Below, in pieces: positions 1-9,137 of a stretch of DNA of 64,000 nucleotides. Position numbers and translations under genes: made by a program. The notes below the pieces were generated by a model. That model made no database searches. It was given only the letters and a program-made list of their open reading frames with translations, and was not told the DNA's origin. Origin of the DNA: Iodobacter arcticus (GTDB lineage: Bacteria > Pseudomonadota > Gammaproteobacteria > Burkholderiales > Chitinibacteraceae). The stretch is from contig NZ_JBHTBQ010000035.1 in assembly GCF_042664895.1 (NCBI RefSeq), positions 176,546-240,545 on the forward strand, in the 5' to 3' direction. How positions within the stretch are numbered: the stretch's first letter is position 1; each line of letters starts with the position of its first letter.

Positions 1-12
1 CTCTCCCGAGCG

Positions 13-1485
13 TTAGGCGAACCAGTGCTCGCGCGCCTTCATGATCAGTTGCTTAGCAGCTTCTTCATCAATTCCGGTCATTTCTATCAGCTCGTCGACG
101 GCTAGTTCGGCGAGTTCGTCTCGGGTATGAACCTCTTTATCAGCCAGTAAGGCAGCAAGTTCTGGTGTCATCCCCTGAAGGCTTTTAAGGTCTTCTGCTT
201 GATGCTCAAGCTTTTCTTCACGAGCAATGGCTTGCGTTAGCAAAGCATCACGGGCGCGAGTACGCAGCTCATTGACGGCGTCTTCATCGAAGGCCTCAAT
301 TTCCAGCATTTCAGCAATCGGCACATAAGCCACTTCTTCCAGCGTGGAGAACCCTTCTTCTACAAGAACGTCCGCCACTTCTTCGTCAACCCCCAGCACA
401 TCAATAAAGAGCTGACGCACATTGGCGAACTCTTCCTGATGTTTTTGCTGTGCTTGATCAACGGTCATGATATTGATTTTCCAACCGGTAAGCTCGGCTG
501 CCAATTTCACGTTTTGACCACCACGGCCAATCGCCATGGCTAGGTTGTCTTCATCAACCACCACATCCATGCTGTGTGTTTCTTCATCAAGCATGATGGA
601 GTTCACTTCAGCCGGAGACAGGGCGTTAATCACAAATTGCGCCGGATCTTGCGACCACAACACAATATCAACACGCTCGCCTGCCAGCTCATTGGTCACT
701 GCATTAACACGCGTACCACGCACGCCAATACAAGTCCCCTGAGGATCAACACGCGCGTCGTTCGATTTTACCGCCACCTTGGCACGTGCTCCCGGATCAC
801 GAGCGACAGCCTTGATTTCGATCAGCTGATTTTCAATCTCAGGCACTTCCATTTCGAAGAGCTTGGTCATGAAATCGCTGGAAATACGCGACAGCACCAG
901 CTGCGGACCACGACCCAAGCGGTCTACTCGTAACAAGAACGCTTTAACACGATCTCCTACGCGCAAGTTTTCCTTAGGGATCATTTGGTCACGCGGCAAT
1001 ACGGCTTCCAGCTTACCCAGCTCAAGAATGGCACTGCCACGCTCAATACGCTTGATATTGCCTGAAACAATAAACTCACTGCGTTGCAGAAAATCATTCA
1101 GATTTTGTTCGCGCTCTGCATCACGGATTTTTTGCAAAATCACTTGCTTGGCGGTTTGTGCTCCGATGCGACCAAATTCAATCGCCTCAAGCTCAACCAT
1201 CCACGTTTCGCCCACTTTCAGCTCTGGATCGTAATCCGGCACATCAGTCATGGCGATCTGACGGGAAGGCTCTTCGTGGTCATTATCTTCAACCACGGTC
1301 CAGCAGCGGAAACTACGATAATCACCGCTATCACGGTCGATATCCACTTGGATATCCACGTCTTCCTCGTAGCGTTTTTTGGTCGCCGAAGCCAGTGCCA
1401 TTTCTAAGGCACCAAACACGACATCTTTTTCTACGTTCTTTTCACGCGCCAGCGCGTCGACCAGCAACAGAATTTCCCGGCTCAT
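13..1485 (-). CDS. nusA: Transcription termination/antitermination factor NusA
   Basis: NusA binds RNA polymerase and nascent RNA and modulates pausing, intrinsic termination and rRNA antitermination. The 490 residues show the family order: an N-terminal polymerase-binding domain (about 1-130), an S1 domain (about 137-200), two KH domains (about 230-345, with the IGRGGQNVKLA signature in KH2) and two acidic C-terminal helical repeats (about 365-490), as in the long proteobacterial form. The start is set by a strong GGAGGGG ribosome site upstream of the ATG. It follows rimP by 49 bp on the same strand, the usual rimP-nusA-infB order; infB would lie beyond the left edge. The gene is complete. 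Confidence 0.97.
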   Translation of the reverse strand: MSREILLLVDALAREKNVEKDVVFGALEMALASATKKRYEEDVDIQVDIDRDSGDYRSFRCWTVVEDNDHEEPSRQIAMTDVPDYDPELKVGETWMVELEAIEFGRIGAQTAKQVILQKIRDAEREQNLNDFLQRSEFIVSGNIKRIERGSAILELGKLEAVLPRDQMIPKENLRVGDRVKAFLLRVDRLGRGPQLVLSRISSDFMTKLFEMEVPEIENQLIEIKAVARDPGARAKVAVKSNDARVDPQGTCIGVRGTRVNAVTNELAGERVDIVLWSQDPAQFVINALSPAEVNSIMLDEETHSMDVVVDEDNLAMAIGRGGQNVKLAAELTGWKINIMTVDQAQQKHQEEFANVRQLFIDVLGVDEEVADVLVEEGFSTLEEVAYVPIAEMLEIEAFDEDAVNELRTRARDALLTQAIAREEKLEHQAEDLKSLQGMTPELAALLADKEVHTRDELAELAVDELIEMTGIDEEAAKQLIMKAREHWFA

Positions 1486-1534
1486 CTCACTACCCCTCCG
1501 GCAAACAACCCGAACATTCTAGGCTGATTAGTTC

Positions 1535-1969
1535 TTAAAACTGCGGCTCTAGCCGCACCTTGTCGATTTGTGATTGCGGCAGGGATAGCTCTTGTCCATC
1601 GACTTCTACGCGCACCACATCATTTTCCAGCCCAATCAGTACACCGACGAGCTTCTTACGTTTATCCGGCAACGGTAAGCGCAACTTTACTTTCACGACC
1701 TGCCCGGCAAAGCGAACAAAATCAGCCGCCTTTACAATGGGACGATCCAGCCCGGGAGATGAAACCTCCAAACGCTCGTAATTCACGCCTTCAACAATAA
1801 AAAGCCGCTCAAGATGGTGACTTACGGTTACGCAGTCAGTCACATTAATGCCGCCTTCCTTATCAATAAAGACCCGAACCAACCCATTTCGCGCAAGCTC
1901 CAAATCAACGAGTTCATACCCGAGACCTGGCAGGGTGGTTTCCAGCACGTCCTGCATATTTGCTGCCAT
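1535..1969 (-). CDS. rimP: Ribosome maturation factor RimP
   Basis: RimP assists late assembly of the 30S subunit. The protein carries the family motifs LGYELVDLEL, the GINVTDCVTVSH region and VSSPGLDRPI, followed by an Sm-like C-terminal half. A GTG start 15 bases further upstream is possible, but an AAGGAA ribosome site lies just before the ATG at 1969, giving a 144-residue protein of normal family length. It is the first gene of the rimP-nusA operon, and a terminator-like hairpin lies about 130 bp upstream in the leader. Confidence 0.95.
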   Translation of the reverse strand: MAANMQDVLETTLPGLGYELVDLELARNGLVRVFIDKEGGINVTDCVTVSHHLERLFIVEGVNYERLEVSSPGLDRPIVKAADFVRFAGQVVKVKLRLPLPDKRKKLVGVLIGLENDVVRVEVDGQELSLPQSQIDKVRLEPQF

Positions 1970-2094
1970 ACATTCCTTTGCCACTTATCTGACTGAGCCG
2001 CATGCGCTATATAATAAGCGCGGCAACTCAAACAGCGAATGCCGCTGCAATACCGCGAGCAAGCATTCCAAACACGATACAGGATCGCCACAAA

Positions 2095-2123
2095 CAAAAA
2101 ATGGGCTGCAAAACTGCGCCCAT
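2095..2123 (-). terminator. Terminator-like hairpin in the rimP leader (possible attenuator)
   Basis: Read on the minus strand, ATGGGC and GCA pair with TGC and GCCCAT around a four-base loop, with one bulged base, and six T follow at once. This is an intrinsic terminator shape placed about 130 bp before rimP on the same strand, with no gene seen upstream to terminate. A premature terminator controlling rimP-nusA is the natural reading and fits reports of attenuated rimP leaders in proteobacteria. I infer the function; only the hairpin and T run are seen. Confidence 0.55.
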
Positions 2124-2133
2124 TTCTTTACCA

Positions 2134-2159
2134 CTTCTTCGGCCTTTTAACCGAAGAAG
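2134..2159. promoter_or_regulatory. Perfect 9-bp inverted repeat between rimP and fadD
   Basis: CTTCTTCGG and CCGAAGAAG form a perfect stem with an 8-base spacer. It lies about 10 bp from the rimP leader terminator on its promoter-proximal side and may be part of the same leader RNA. There is no T run on either strand. Confidence 0.4.
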
Positions 2160-2276
2160 GCGGGATTGTAACAGAAACTATCGTTTGACGAAACAGGGAA
2201 CATAGATACTTGTGAGTTTGACACTTGCACACTAGAGTAGTGAAATTTACATGTAATACAAACCGAGGAAAGATAG

Positions 2277-3941
2277 ATGGAACAAGCATGGTGGGCAAGC
2301 TATCAACTGGGCGTTCCCCGAGAAATTGATATCAATGAATTTGCCGCAATACCTGCGGTACTCGCCCGCTCTGTAGCGCGATTCGGAGAACGACCCGCTT
2401 TCCTAAACATGGGAAAATCAATCAGCTACAGCGAGCTGGATCAACAATCCTCCGCCTTTGCCGCCTATTTACAACACGAGCTAAAACTGCCGCGCGGTTC
2501 ACGTGTTGCCGTCATGCTGCCTAATCTATTGCAATATCCCATCGCTATTTTCGGCATTTTGCGTGCAGGCATGGTGGTGGTTAACGTTAATCCGCTCTAT
2601 ACCCCGCGCGAGCTCAGCCACCAATTAAAAGACTCCGGCTCAATCGCCATTGTCATTCTGGCCAACTTTGCCCACACGCTTGAAGAAGTCATCAGTAGCA
2701 CGGATGTTAAGCATGTATTACTGACCGAAATTGGCGATCGGCTGAATTTCCCTAAGCGACAAATTGTAAATGCGGTGGTTAAGCACATTAAAAAAATGGT
2801 GCCTGCCTTTAACTTGCCAGGACACGTGCGTTTTAATGATGCACTGATCACTGGCGACACGCATAAAGCCACTCCCGTCGACTTAAACCACAGCGATATT
2901 GCTTTCTTACAATACACAGGCGGAACCACCGGCGTTGCCAAGGGAGCCATCCTCACCCACGGCAATATTGTTGCAAACATGCAACAAGCCCATGCGTGGA
3001 TCGCCCCCGTGGTCAACGAAGGGACAGAAATGATTGTCACGGCCCTGCCGCTCTATCATATCTTTTCACTCACGGCCAACTGCATGGTTTTCTCCAAGAT
3101 TGGTGCCACCAATTTACTGATCACCAACCCGCGTGATATTCCCGGCTTTATTAAAGAAATTGGCAAATACCCGGTCACCTGCATGACCGGCGTAAACACG
3201 CTATTTAATGCGCTGCTCAACAATGCTGAATTTTCCAAGCTTGATTTCAGCAAATGGAAGCTTGCCTTGGGCGGCGGCATGGCCGTACAACACGCAGTAG
3301 CAGATCGCTGGGTAAAAACCACAGGCGTGCGTCTGATTGAAGCCTATGGCCTCACCGAAACATCGCCAGCGGCAATGATGAACCCGATGAATTTACCCGA
3401 ATTCAACGGCATGATTGGCCTGCCTGTGTCCTCTACGATTGGCGAAGTACGTAATGAAGAAGGCAAAGTCCTGCCGCCTGGCGAAGCGGGTGAGCTATTT
3501 ATTCATGGCCCGCAAGTCATGGCAGGTTATTGGCAGCGCCCTGACGAAACCGCCAAAGTGCTAGGTAAAGACGGCTTTGTCAGCACAGGGGACGTCGCCA
3601 TCATGTCGCCAAGCGGGTTTTTCCGCTTAGTTGATCGCAAAAAAGACATGATCCTCGTATCCGGTTTTAATGTTTACCCGAACGAGATTGAAGATGTAGT
3701 AGCAAGCCACCCGGGCGTGCTTGAAGTGGCCTGCATTGGTGTTGATGACGACAAATCAGGCGAAGCGGTCAAGATTTTTGTAGTTAAAAAAGACCCCAAA
3801 CTCACTCAGGAAGACTTGATTGCGCATTGCCGTAAAAACCTGACCAACTATAAAATTCCACGACAAGTGGAATTCCGAGACAGCCTACCTAAGTCAAACG
3901 TAGGTAAAATACTAAGACGCGAGTTGCGCCCTAACAAATGA
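2277..3941 (+). CDS. fadD: Long-chain-fatty-acid--CoA ligase FadD
   Basis: This enzyme activates fatty acids to acyl-CoA through an acyl-adenylate at the inner face of the membrane, feeding beta-oxidation and lipid turnover. The 554 residues match E. coli FadD almost end to end: the P-loop YTGGTTGVAKGA (about 212-223), the EAYGLTETSP motif, STGDVA, and the fatty-acyl signature DRKKDMILVSGFNVYPNEIE, with C-terminal lysine in KSNVGKILRREL. A GAGGA site precedes the ATG. It is only 7 bp upstream of pilU, so the two are probably cotranscribed, although their functions are unrelated. Confidence 0.96.
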   Translation: MEQAWWASYQLGVPREIDINEFAAIPAVLARSVARFGERPAFLNMGKSISYSELDQQSSAFAAYLQHELKLPRGSRVAVMLPNLLQYPIAIFGILRAGMVVVNVNPLYTPRELSHQLKDSGSIAIVILANFAHTLEEVISSTDVKHVLLTEIGDRLNFPKRQIVNAVVKHIKKMVPAFNLPGHVRFNDALITGDTHKATPVDLNHSDIAFLQYTGGTTGVAKGAILTHGNIVANMQQAHAWIAPVVNEGTEMIVTALPLYHIFSLTANCMVFSKIGATNLLITNPRDIPGFIKEIGKYPVTCMTGVNTLFNALLNNAEFSKLDFSKWKLALGGGMAVQHAVADRWVKTTGVRLIEAYGLTETSPAAMMNPMNLPEFNGMIGLPVSSTIGEVRNEEGKVLPPGEAGELFIHGPQVMAGYWQRPDETAKVLGKDGFVSTGDVAIMSPSGFFRLVDRKKDMILVSGFNVYPNEIEDVVASHPGVLEVACIGVDDDKSGEAVKIFVVKKDPKLTQEDLIAHCRKNLTNYKIPRQVEFRDSLPKSNVGKILRRELRPNK

Positions 3942-3948
3942 GCATTTC

Positions 3949-5091
3949 ATGAACCTGTTGCCGTTTTTTAAACTGATGGCGGAGCGTAATGCTTCCGATC
4001 TTTTTCTTGCTGCTCAATCACCGATCGTGATTAAAATTGATGGCCTGTGTTATCCGGTCAACAATCAAGTTTTAGCCCCAGAGCATGTCAAGCAATTGGT
4101 CTATCAGTTGATGACACCAGAGCGGATTGCCGAATTTGAAAACACGCTGGAAATGAACTTTGCCTACCCCGTAGTTGGGGTAGGCAGTTTTCGCGTTAAT
4201 ATTTTCAAAGCACGCGGATCAATCTCGATGGTGGCGCGTTATATTCGCAGCAATATCCCTTCTTTTGATGAGCTTCGTGTTCCCGAGGTATTAAAAGAAC
4301 TCATTATGGAAAAGCACGGCATTATTCTGGTGGTGGGAGCGACAGGCTCGGGTAAATCCTCCACCATGGCCGCCATGCTGAATCACCGCAACGAGAACCA
4401 TGCGGGGCATATTTTAACCATGGAAGACCCGATCGAATTCTTGCATAAGCACAAGAAATCGCTGGTTAATCAGCGTGAGATTGGCATCGACACCAAGAGC
4501 TACCACGAGGCCCTTAAAAATGCGATGCGTGAAGCGCCGAATGTGCTGATGATTGGTGAAATCAGGGATCGCGACACCATGACGCACGCCATGCAATACG
4601 CACAGGCGGGGCACTTATGTATTTCTACCCTGCATGCAAATAACAGCTACCACTCGCTCTCGCGCATCGTTAACTTTTACCCGCAAGAATCGCGCGATGC
4701 ACTGCTTTACGATTTATCGTCCTCATTAAAAGCCATTGTTTCGCAGCGCTTAATCAAAAACAAAGAAGGCAAACTGGTTGCTGCAGTTGAAGTGCTACTG
4801 AATACGCCGCGTATTGCAGAATTAATTCGCGCCGGTCAGCTGAGCGACATCAAACAAGCGATGGAGCAAAGCCTTTCTGAAGGCTCGCAAACTTTTGAGC
4901 AAGCTCTGTATAAGCTTTATCGCAATGGCGAAGTTGAACTGGACGAAGCACTCAAAAGCGCCGACTCAGCGACCAACCTCTCTTGGCTGGTCAATAATGC
5001 GCAGCCAATCACAGAGGCTGAAAGCCGCAAGCCTGACGAAAAGAAAGACCCAGATGCACCTGATATGGCATTCGATATTTCATTACACTAA
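3949..5091 (+). CDS. pilU: Type IV pilus retraction ATPase PilU
   Basis: PilU is a hexameric AAA-type ATPase that works with PilT to retract type IV pili. Walker A GATGSGKSS is at 130-138, the Asp box ILTMEDPIEF follows, Walker B NVLMIGEIRD is near 198-207, and the His box STLHANNSYHSLSR is present. The PilU-like character rests on the 380-residue length and the long charged C-terminal tail after about residue 345, which PilT lacks. No pilT lies next to it, which is unusual because the two are commonly adjacent. It follows fadD by 7 bp; a 12-bp inverted repeat follows the stop. Confidence 0.92.
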   Translation: MNLLPFFKLMAERNASDLFLAAQSPIVIKIDGLCYPVNNQVLAPEHVKQLVYQLMTPERIAEFENTLEMNFAYPVVGVGSFRVNIFKARGSISMVARYIRSNIPSFDELRVPEVLKELIMEKHGIILVVGATGSGKSSTMAAMLNHRNENHAGHILTMEDPIEFLHKHKKSLVNQREIGIDTKSYHEALKNAMREAPNVLMIGEIRDRDTMTHAMQYAQAGHLCISTLHANNSYHSLSRIVNFYPQESRDALLYDLSSSLKAIVSQRLIKNKEGKLVAAVEVLLNTPRIAELIRAGQLSDIKQAMEQSLSEGSQTFEQALYKLYRNGEVELDEALKSADSATNLSWLVNNAQPITEAESRKPDEKKDPDAPDMAFDISLH

Positions 5092-5104
5092 GCCGCATCA
5101 AACT

Positions 5105-5141
5105 GCTTAAACGAGCACGGCCATCAGCCGCTCGTTTAAGC
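5105..5141. terminator. Long hairpin after pilU
   Basis: GCTTAAACGAGC and GCTCGTTTAAGC form a perfect 12-bp stem around a 13-base loop in the 97-bp gap between pilU and yffB. No T run follows, so it may be a weak terminator, a processing site or an RNA-stabilising hairpin. Confidence 0.5.
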
Positions 5142-5188
5142 GCACCGCTTCAAATGCCCCTCCTTCTTCAACACAGAAAAGATTCCCT

Positions 5189-5536
5189 ATGAAGCTCTAT
5201 GGCATTCCCAACTGCGACACCGTTAAAAAAGCAAAAGCATGGCTCAGCGAGCAAGGCCACGATTTTGAATGGCATGATTATAAAAAATCAGGCATCAGCG
5301 CCGAGCTGCTAGAGCAATGGGCAGCACAAGTCGGCTGGGAAGCCCTGCTCAACCGCCAAGGCACGACATGGCGCAAATTAGACGAGGCAACAAAGGCTTC
5401 AATCGACAATAAAGGTGCTGCAATCGCCTTAATGATAATGCAAACCTCAATCATCAAGCGCCCAGTGCTCGACAACAATGGTACGATCACGGTCGGCTTC
5501 AAACCCGAAGTCTACGCAACACTTTTTAGAGACTGA
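5189..5536 (+). CDS. yffB: ArsC/Spx-family protein YffB
   Basis: A small thioredoxin-fold protein of the ArsC/Spx family. The N terminus MKLYGIPNCDTVKKAKAWL holds the single active-site-like cysteine typical of YffB, and the C terminus keeps the KRPVLD strand-turn. True arsenate reductases have more conserved residues, so the biochemical role is uncertain; glutathione-dependent reductase activity has been proposed for the family. It sits 10 bp upstream of dapE, the same gene pair seen in E. coli, which supports the name. Confidence 0.88.
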   Translation: MKLYGIPNCDTVKKAKAWLSEQGHDFEWHDYKKSGISAELLEQWAAQVGWEALLNRQGTTWRKLDEATKASIDNKGAAIALMIMQTSIIKRPVLDNNGTITVGFKPEVYATLFRD

Positions 5537-5546
5537 CGACACCGCA

Positions 5547-6677
5547 ATGAACGACCCCACACTCGCACTAACCCAACAATTATTACGCCAAGCTTCCGTC
5601 ACACCTGATGATGCCAACTGCCAAAATATGCTGGCTGCACGGCTCTCGGCCATTGGCTTTCGTATTGAACACATGCGTTTTGAAGATGTAGATAATCTCT
5701 GGGCGCGCTTCGGTGACACCGGCCCCGTGCTTGTCTTTGCTGGGCATACTGACGTGGTTCCAACAGGACCATTGGACCGCTGGCATTCCGATCCTTTTGA
5801 GCCCACCATTCGAGACGGCCATTTATTTGGCCGTGGCTCAGCGGACATGAAAGCATCCCTTGCCGCCTTTGTGGTCGCTTGTGAGCAATTCTTAGCTAAA
5901 AACCCAAATCCTAAAGGCTCGATCGCCTTTCTGATTACTTCAGACGAAGAAGGCCCGGCACATCACGGCACGGTTAAAGTGGTTGAAGCGCTCAAAGCGC
6001 GTAGCGAAAAAATTGATTACTGCATTGTGGGTGAACCCACTTCAGCCGAAGTCTTTGGCGACACCATTAAAAATGGCCGTCGTGGCTCGCTATCAGGCCA
6101 TTTGATTGTGCACGGCGTGCAAGGCCATATTGCTTACCCGCACCTCGCTAAAAATCCCATCCACCTGCTCGCTCCTGCCTTGGCAGAGCTGGCCAGCACC
6201 GTGTGGGATAGCGGCAATGAATACTTCCCGCCCACCACATGGCAGGTATCCAATATTAATAGCGGCACGGGCGCAACCAACATCATCCCCGGCACCGTAG
6301 ATGCCTTATTTAATTTCAGATTTAGCACAGCCAGCACGGCAGATTCACTCAAAGCCACCGTGCACGCCATTCTGGACAAACACCAGCTTGAATATGAAAT
6401 TGATTGGGCGCTTTCGGGCGAGCCTTTCCTGACCGACCACGGCCAGCTAATCGACGCCATGCGCGATGCGGTAAGCGAAGTTTGCGGCCAAACACCTGTT
6501 CTCAACACCGTGGGTGGCACATCAGACGGGCGCTTTATTGCCAAATACTGCCCCGAAGTCGTTGAGTTTGGCCCGATCAATAAAACCATTCATAAGCTCA
6601 ATGAATGCGTGGCGGTTGAAGATTTACCCAAGCTTGCGGCCATTTATGAGAAAGCTTTAGAGAAACTCATCGCCTAG
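5547..6677 (+). CDS. dapE: Succinyl-diaminopimelate desuccinylase DapE
   Basis: DapE removes succinate from N-succinyl-LL-diaminopimelate in the lysine and peptidoglycan precursor pathway. It is a two-zinc M20 enzyme. Visible ligands and motifs are FAGHTDVVPTGP (metal His), GRGSADMK (bridging Asp), TSDEEGPA (catalytic and metal Glu) and GGTSDGRF near the C terminus. The ATG at 5547 gives 376 residues, close to the usual 375; a longer reading would run into yffB. The ribosome site is weak, so coupling to yffB is likely. The last 26 codons are duplicated near 11.9 kb, on the far side of the sugar cluster. Confidence 0.96.
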   Translation: MNDPTLALTQQLLRQASVTPDDANCQNMLAARLSAIGFRIEHMRFEDVDNLWARFGDTGPVLVFAGHTDVVPTGPLDRWHSDPFEPTIRDGHLFGRGSADMKASLAAFVVACEQFLAKNPNPKGSIAFLITSDEEGPAHHGTVKVVEALKARSEKIDYCIVGEPTSAEVFGDTIKNGRRGSLSGHLIVHGVQGHIAYPHLAKNPIHLLAPALAELASTVWDSGNEYFPPTTWQVSNINSGTGATNIIPGTVDALFNFRFSTASTADSLKATVHAILDKHQLEYEIDWALSGEPFLTDHGQLIDAMRDAVSEVCGQTPVLNTVGGTSDGRFIAKYCPEVVEFGPINKTIHKLNECVAVEDLPKLAAIYEKALEKLIA

Positions 6678-6690
6678 TTCGGCAGCTATC

Positions 6691-6752
6691 AAGCAAAAAC
6701 AAAGCGAGGTGCCCAATCAATAAATTACGGCAACCCCGCTTTGTTTCTGCTT
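6691..6752. terminator. Convergent terminator between dapE and the fructokinase gene
   Basis: An imperfect inverted repeat of about 22 bp per arm (an AAGCAAAAACAAAGCG arm against a CGCTTTGTTTCTGCTT arm) lies between two convergent genes. Its position and the T-rich arm suggest a bidirectional terminator. Confidence 0.55.
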
Positions 6753-6822
6753 AAGGGCAAATTAATCTAGTGATTAAAGTAAGCCCACCTTTCCGGCCTA
6801 CTGCCCATAACCCAAAAATGAC

Positions 6823-7731
6823 TTACTTACAAAGCAACTTCTGGATTTGTTCTAGCGTAGGTGGTGTCGCTCCTATCGCCAAGCAAGCTGCTGCTCCTGC
6901 TGCAATCGCCCAAGCCAAATGCGTTTCGCCACTTGCTTGAGGTTGCAGCATTAAGCTATAAACCAGCCCACCCACACTGGCGTCCCCCGCACCAACGGTA
7001 TCAAGCACCTCAATCACTGGAGGGGTCTGTTGCCATTGCTGCTGCTGGTGAATCAAAGTCGCTCCCGCTTCACCATAGGTATAAAGAAGCCATGCTTCAG
7101 GCTGCAGCCAGCCCTGTAAACGTGCAAGTGCTGCCGTTTTATCTGTAGTGCGAAATAGGCCGCAGAGATCTTCATCCGAGACCTTAACCACATCCGCCAA
7201 ACGACTCATTTCTTCAAACACGGGGTCGTATTGCTCGTTCATCAGAATACGGAAATTGGGGTCATAACTAATCGTGGCTCCAACTTGCTTGGCTTGCCTA
7301 GCTAATTGCAGCAGTTTGCTAGCCAAACGCGGGCGAGCGAGGCTGATGCCACCAAAGTGCAGCCAAACACCTGCACTGAGCCAACCATCGGGGAGCGCCT
7401 GCGGGTCAAAATAAAGATCAGCACTGTCGTCGCCCACAAAAAAATACTGGGGTGGATGGGTTTCATGCACCATCGCCAAAAGGGGCGAGGCGGGCTGTTG
7501 CTGCATAAATCGCATATCCAAATTAGCCTGACGACTTGCAGCAATCAAAGCATCACCAAAGCAATCCTGACTCACAGCACCGGCAAACGCGCTGCTTACA
7601 CCCAGCGCCGACATAACCCGTGCAACATTCCAAGTGGCACCGCCATTTTTGGCACTCCACTGCTCATTTGCAACTCGAATCAGGTCGGTCAACGCCTCTC
7701 CGGCCGCGACAAAGCGAGGGTAGCTCATCAT
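6823..7731 (-). CDS. PfkB-family fructokinase
   Basis: A ribokinase/PfkB-family sugar kinase of 302 residues. It has the N-terminal GEALTDLI strand, the NGGATWNVA substrate loop (about 29-37) and the C-terminal signature DTVGAGDASVGGL with the catalytic Asp (about 244-256). Fructose is the probable substrate: the neighbouring mannose isomerase would deliver fructose, and this kinase would make fructose-6-phosphate. It is the last gene of a four-gene minus-strand operon. Two adjacent ATG codons follow a GAGGAG site; the second (7728) has the better spacing. Another ketose or a deoxy sugar acid cannot be excluded from sequence alone. Confidence 0.88.
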   Translation of the reverse strand: MMSYPRFVAAGEALTDLIRVANEQWSAKNGGATWNVARVMSALGVSSAFAGAVSQDCFGDALIAASRQANLDMRFMQQQPASPLLAMVHETHPPQYFFVGDDSADLYFDPQALPDGWLSAGVWLHFGGISLARPRLASKLLQLARQAKQVGATISYDPNFRILMNEQYDPVFEEMSRLADVVKVSDEDLCGLFRTTDKTAALARLQGWLQPEAWLLYTYGEAGATLIHQQQQWQQTPPVIEVLDTVGAGDASVGGLVYSLMLQPQASGETHLAWAIAAGAAACLAIGATPPTLEQIQKLLCK

Positions 7732-7826
7732 GACTCCTCAATTTAATTTGCGTGTTCTTTTTAATTGGATAAGTACCGTGGATTTCGTAGTAGAGCAATC
7801 CACGGCGTCTTTAAAGCAATGGCCGC

Positions 7827-9053
7827 TTAAAGCACATTAAGCACTTCGTAGCACGCACCCATCGTGTGGTAATCCACCTTCCCTGCTGGGCTTTTTTCAT
7901 CGCTATATTTGCTATTGTCGCCCCGCAAAATACGCCACCAACCACCATGCTGATGGTCCACAAAATGGATCCAGGCATACGCCCATATACGTTGATAATC
8001 TTCCCAATAACTCGCCTTACCCGTGCGCTGCGCCAGTAATGCTGCGGCGGCTAAACTTTCGGCCTGCACCCAGAAATACTTATCACTGTCGCAAACTTCG
8101 GTTTGCAGCTCTGTTGGCATCGATACCGCTGGAGCCGCCATTACCGGCCCAAATCCATACACTAGCCCACCATTTTGATGATCCCAAGCGCGTTTCATGG
8201 CTTCAGCAAACAGCTGTTCGGCGCGCGGCAATTGCCAAGGCGCTGGGCGGTGCCGCTCTAAAATAAGCAGCAGCTTGGCCCATTCGGCAAAATGGCCCGG
8301 CTGATAACCCCAAGGGCGAAAGATATTTGTTTTGTCATCTTTATTGTATTCCCAGTCCACCTGCCAATTTCGGTCGTAGTGCTCCCAGATTAGATTATTG
8401 GCGAGAGCGGTTTGACGCTCAGTGATATTACGCGCCAGTAATTCGGCACGATCCAGATAGCGGATATTTTGAGTGGCCTCGAAGGCGGTTAACATCGCCT
8501 CACACGCATGCATATTGGCATTTTGGCCGCGATAAGGCAGCAGCTGCCAGTCTGGCGTGGCCTCATCAGCATATAAGCCATGCTGAGGCTCCCAAAAGTG
8601 CTTTTCCATCAATTGCCACGTTTCATCCAACCAGCCTTTCGCCTCTTCAACGCCCGCCATAATGCCTTGGGCGTAAGCAAGAACAACAAAAGCTAATCCA
8701 TAGCAGTGGTTGGTTGCATCCTTCACGCTAGCTCGGCCTTCATGCCAGTCTAATTCCCAAGCGTAGCCACCGGTCACAGGGTTGCGATGCACCTCTCGTA
8801 AAAAAGCGAGCCCATGACGTGTGGCATCTAAATATGCAGGGTCTTTAAATTGACGCCATGCCATAGCGTTATTAAAAACAAAGCGTGTACTACTGACGAG
8901 GTGACGGGTTCGTGCGTCGTAGATATGGCCATCATCCTTAAAAAACTGGTAAAACCCACCACTAGGATCTATTGAAGCGGGGTGATAAAACGCCATGGTG
9001 TGACGAATATGATCAAGTAAAGTCTGGGATTTACGAAAATCGGGCAAGATCAT
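7827..9053 (-). CDS. AGE-family epimerase/isomerase, probable D-mannose isomerase
   Basis: A 408-residue (alpha/alpha)6-barrel protein of the N-acylglucosamine 2-epimerase superfamily. The motifs YRGQNANMHACEA, PGHFAEW and the C-terminal DYHTMGACYE, with their two histidines, match the mannose isomerase/YihS branch better than true acylglucosamine 2-epimerases. It would interconvert mannose and fructose in the cytoplasm. The AGGAG site before the ATG is clear. A FucP-type permease upstream and a fructokinase downstream make a complete mannose-to-fructose-6-phosphate route. Substrate choice (mannose, sulfoquinovose, other aldoses) is inferred from context. Confidence 0.85.
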   Translation of the reverse strand: MILPDFRKSQTLLDHIRHTMAFYHPASIDPSGGFYQFFKDDGHIYDARTRHLVSSTRFVFNNAMAWRQFKDPAYLDATRHGLAFLREVHRNPVTGGYAWELDWHEGRASVKDATNHCYGLAFVVLAYAQGIMAGVEEAKGWLDETWQLMEKHFWEPQHGLYADEATPDWQLLPYRGQNANMHACEAMLTAFEATQNIRYLDRAELLARNITERQTALANNLIWEHYDRNWQVDWEYNKDDKTNIFRPWGYQPGHFAEWAKLLLILERHRPAPWQLPRAEQLFAEAMKRAWDHQNGGLVYGFGPVMAAPAVSMPTELQTEVCDSDKYFWVQAESLAAAALLAQRTGKASYWEDYQRIWAYAWIHFVDHQHGGWWRILRGDNSKYSDEKSPAGKVDYHTMGACYEVLNVL

Positions 9054-9137
9054 TTTATGCTCCTAAATGGGCCATGGTGTGGCCCTGACATGGGATCAAA
9101 GTAAGGAAATAATTAACAGCACCGTATCTTGTCCTGC

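Noticed and set aside
536..1538. Several long plus-strand frames opposite nusA
   Set aside because: They lie antisense to a fully conserved NusA and have no family motifs or ribosome sites.
1985..2276. A tRNA gene upstream of rimP, as in some proteobacteria
   Set aside because: No cloverleaf or GGTTC-type T arm could be placed; only hairpins are present.
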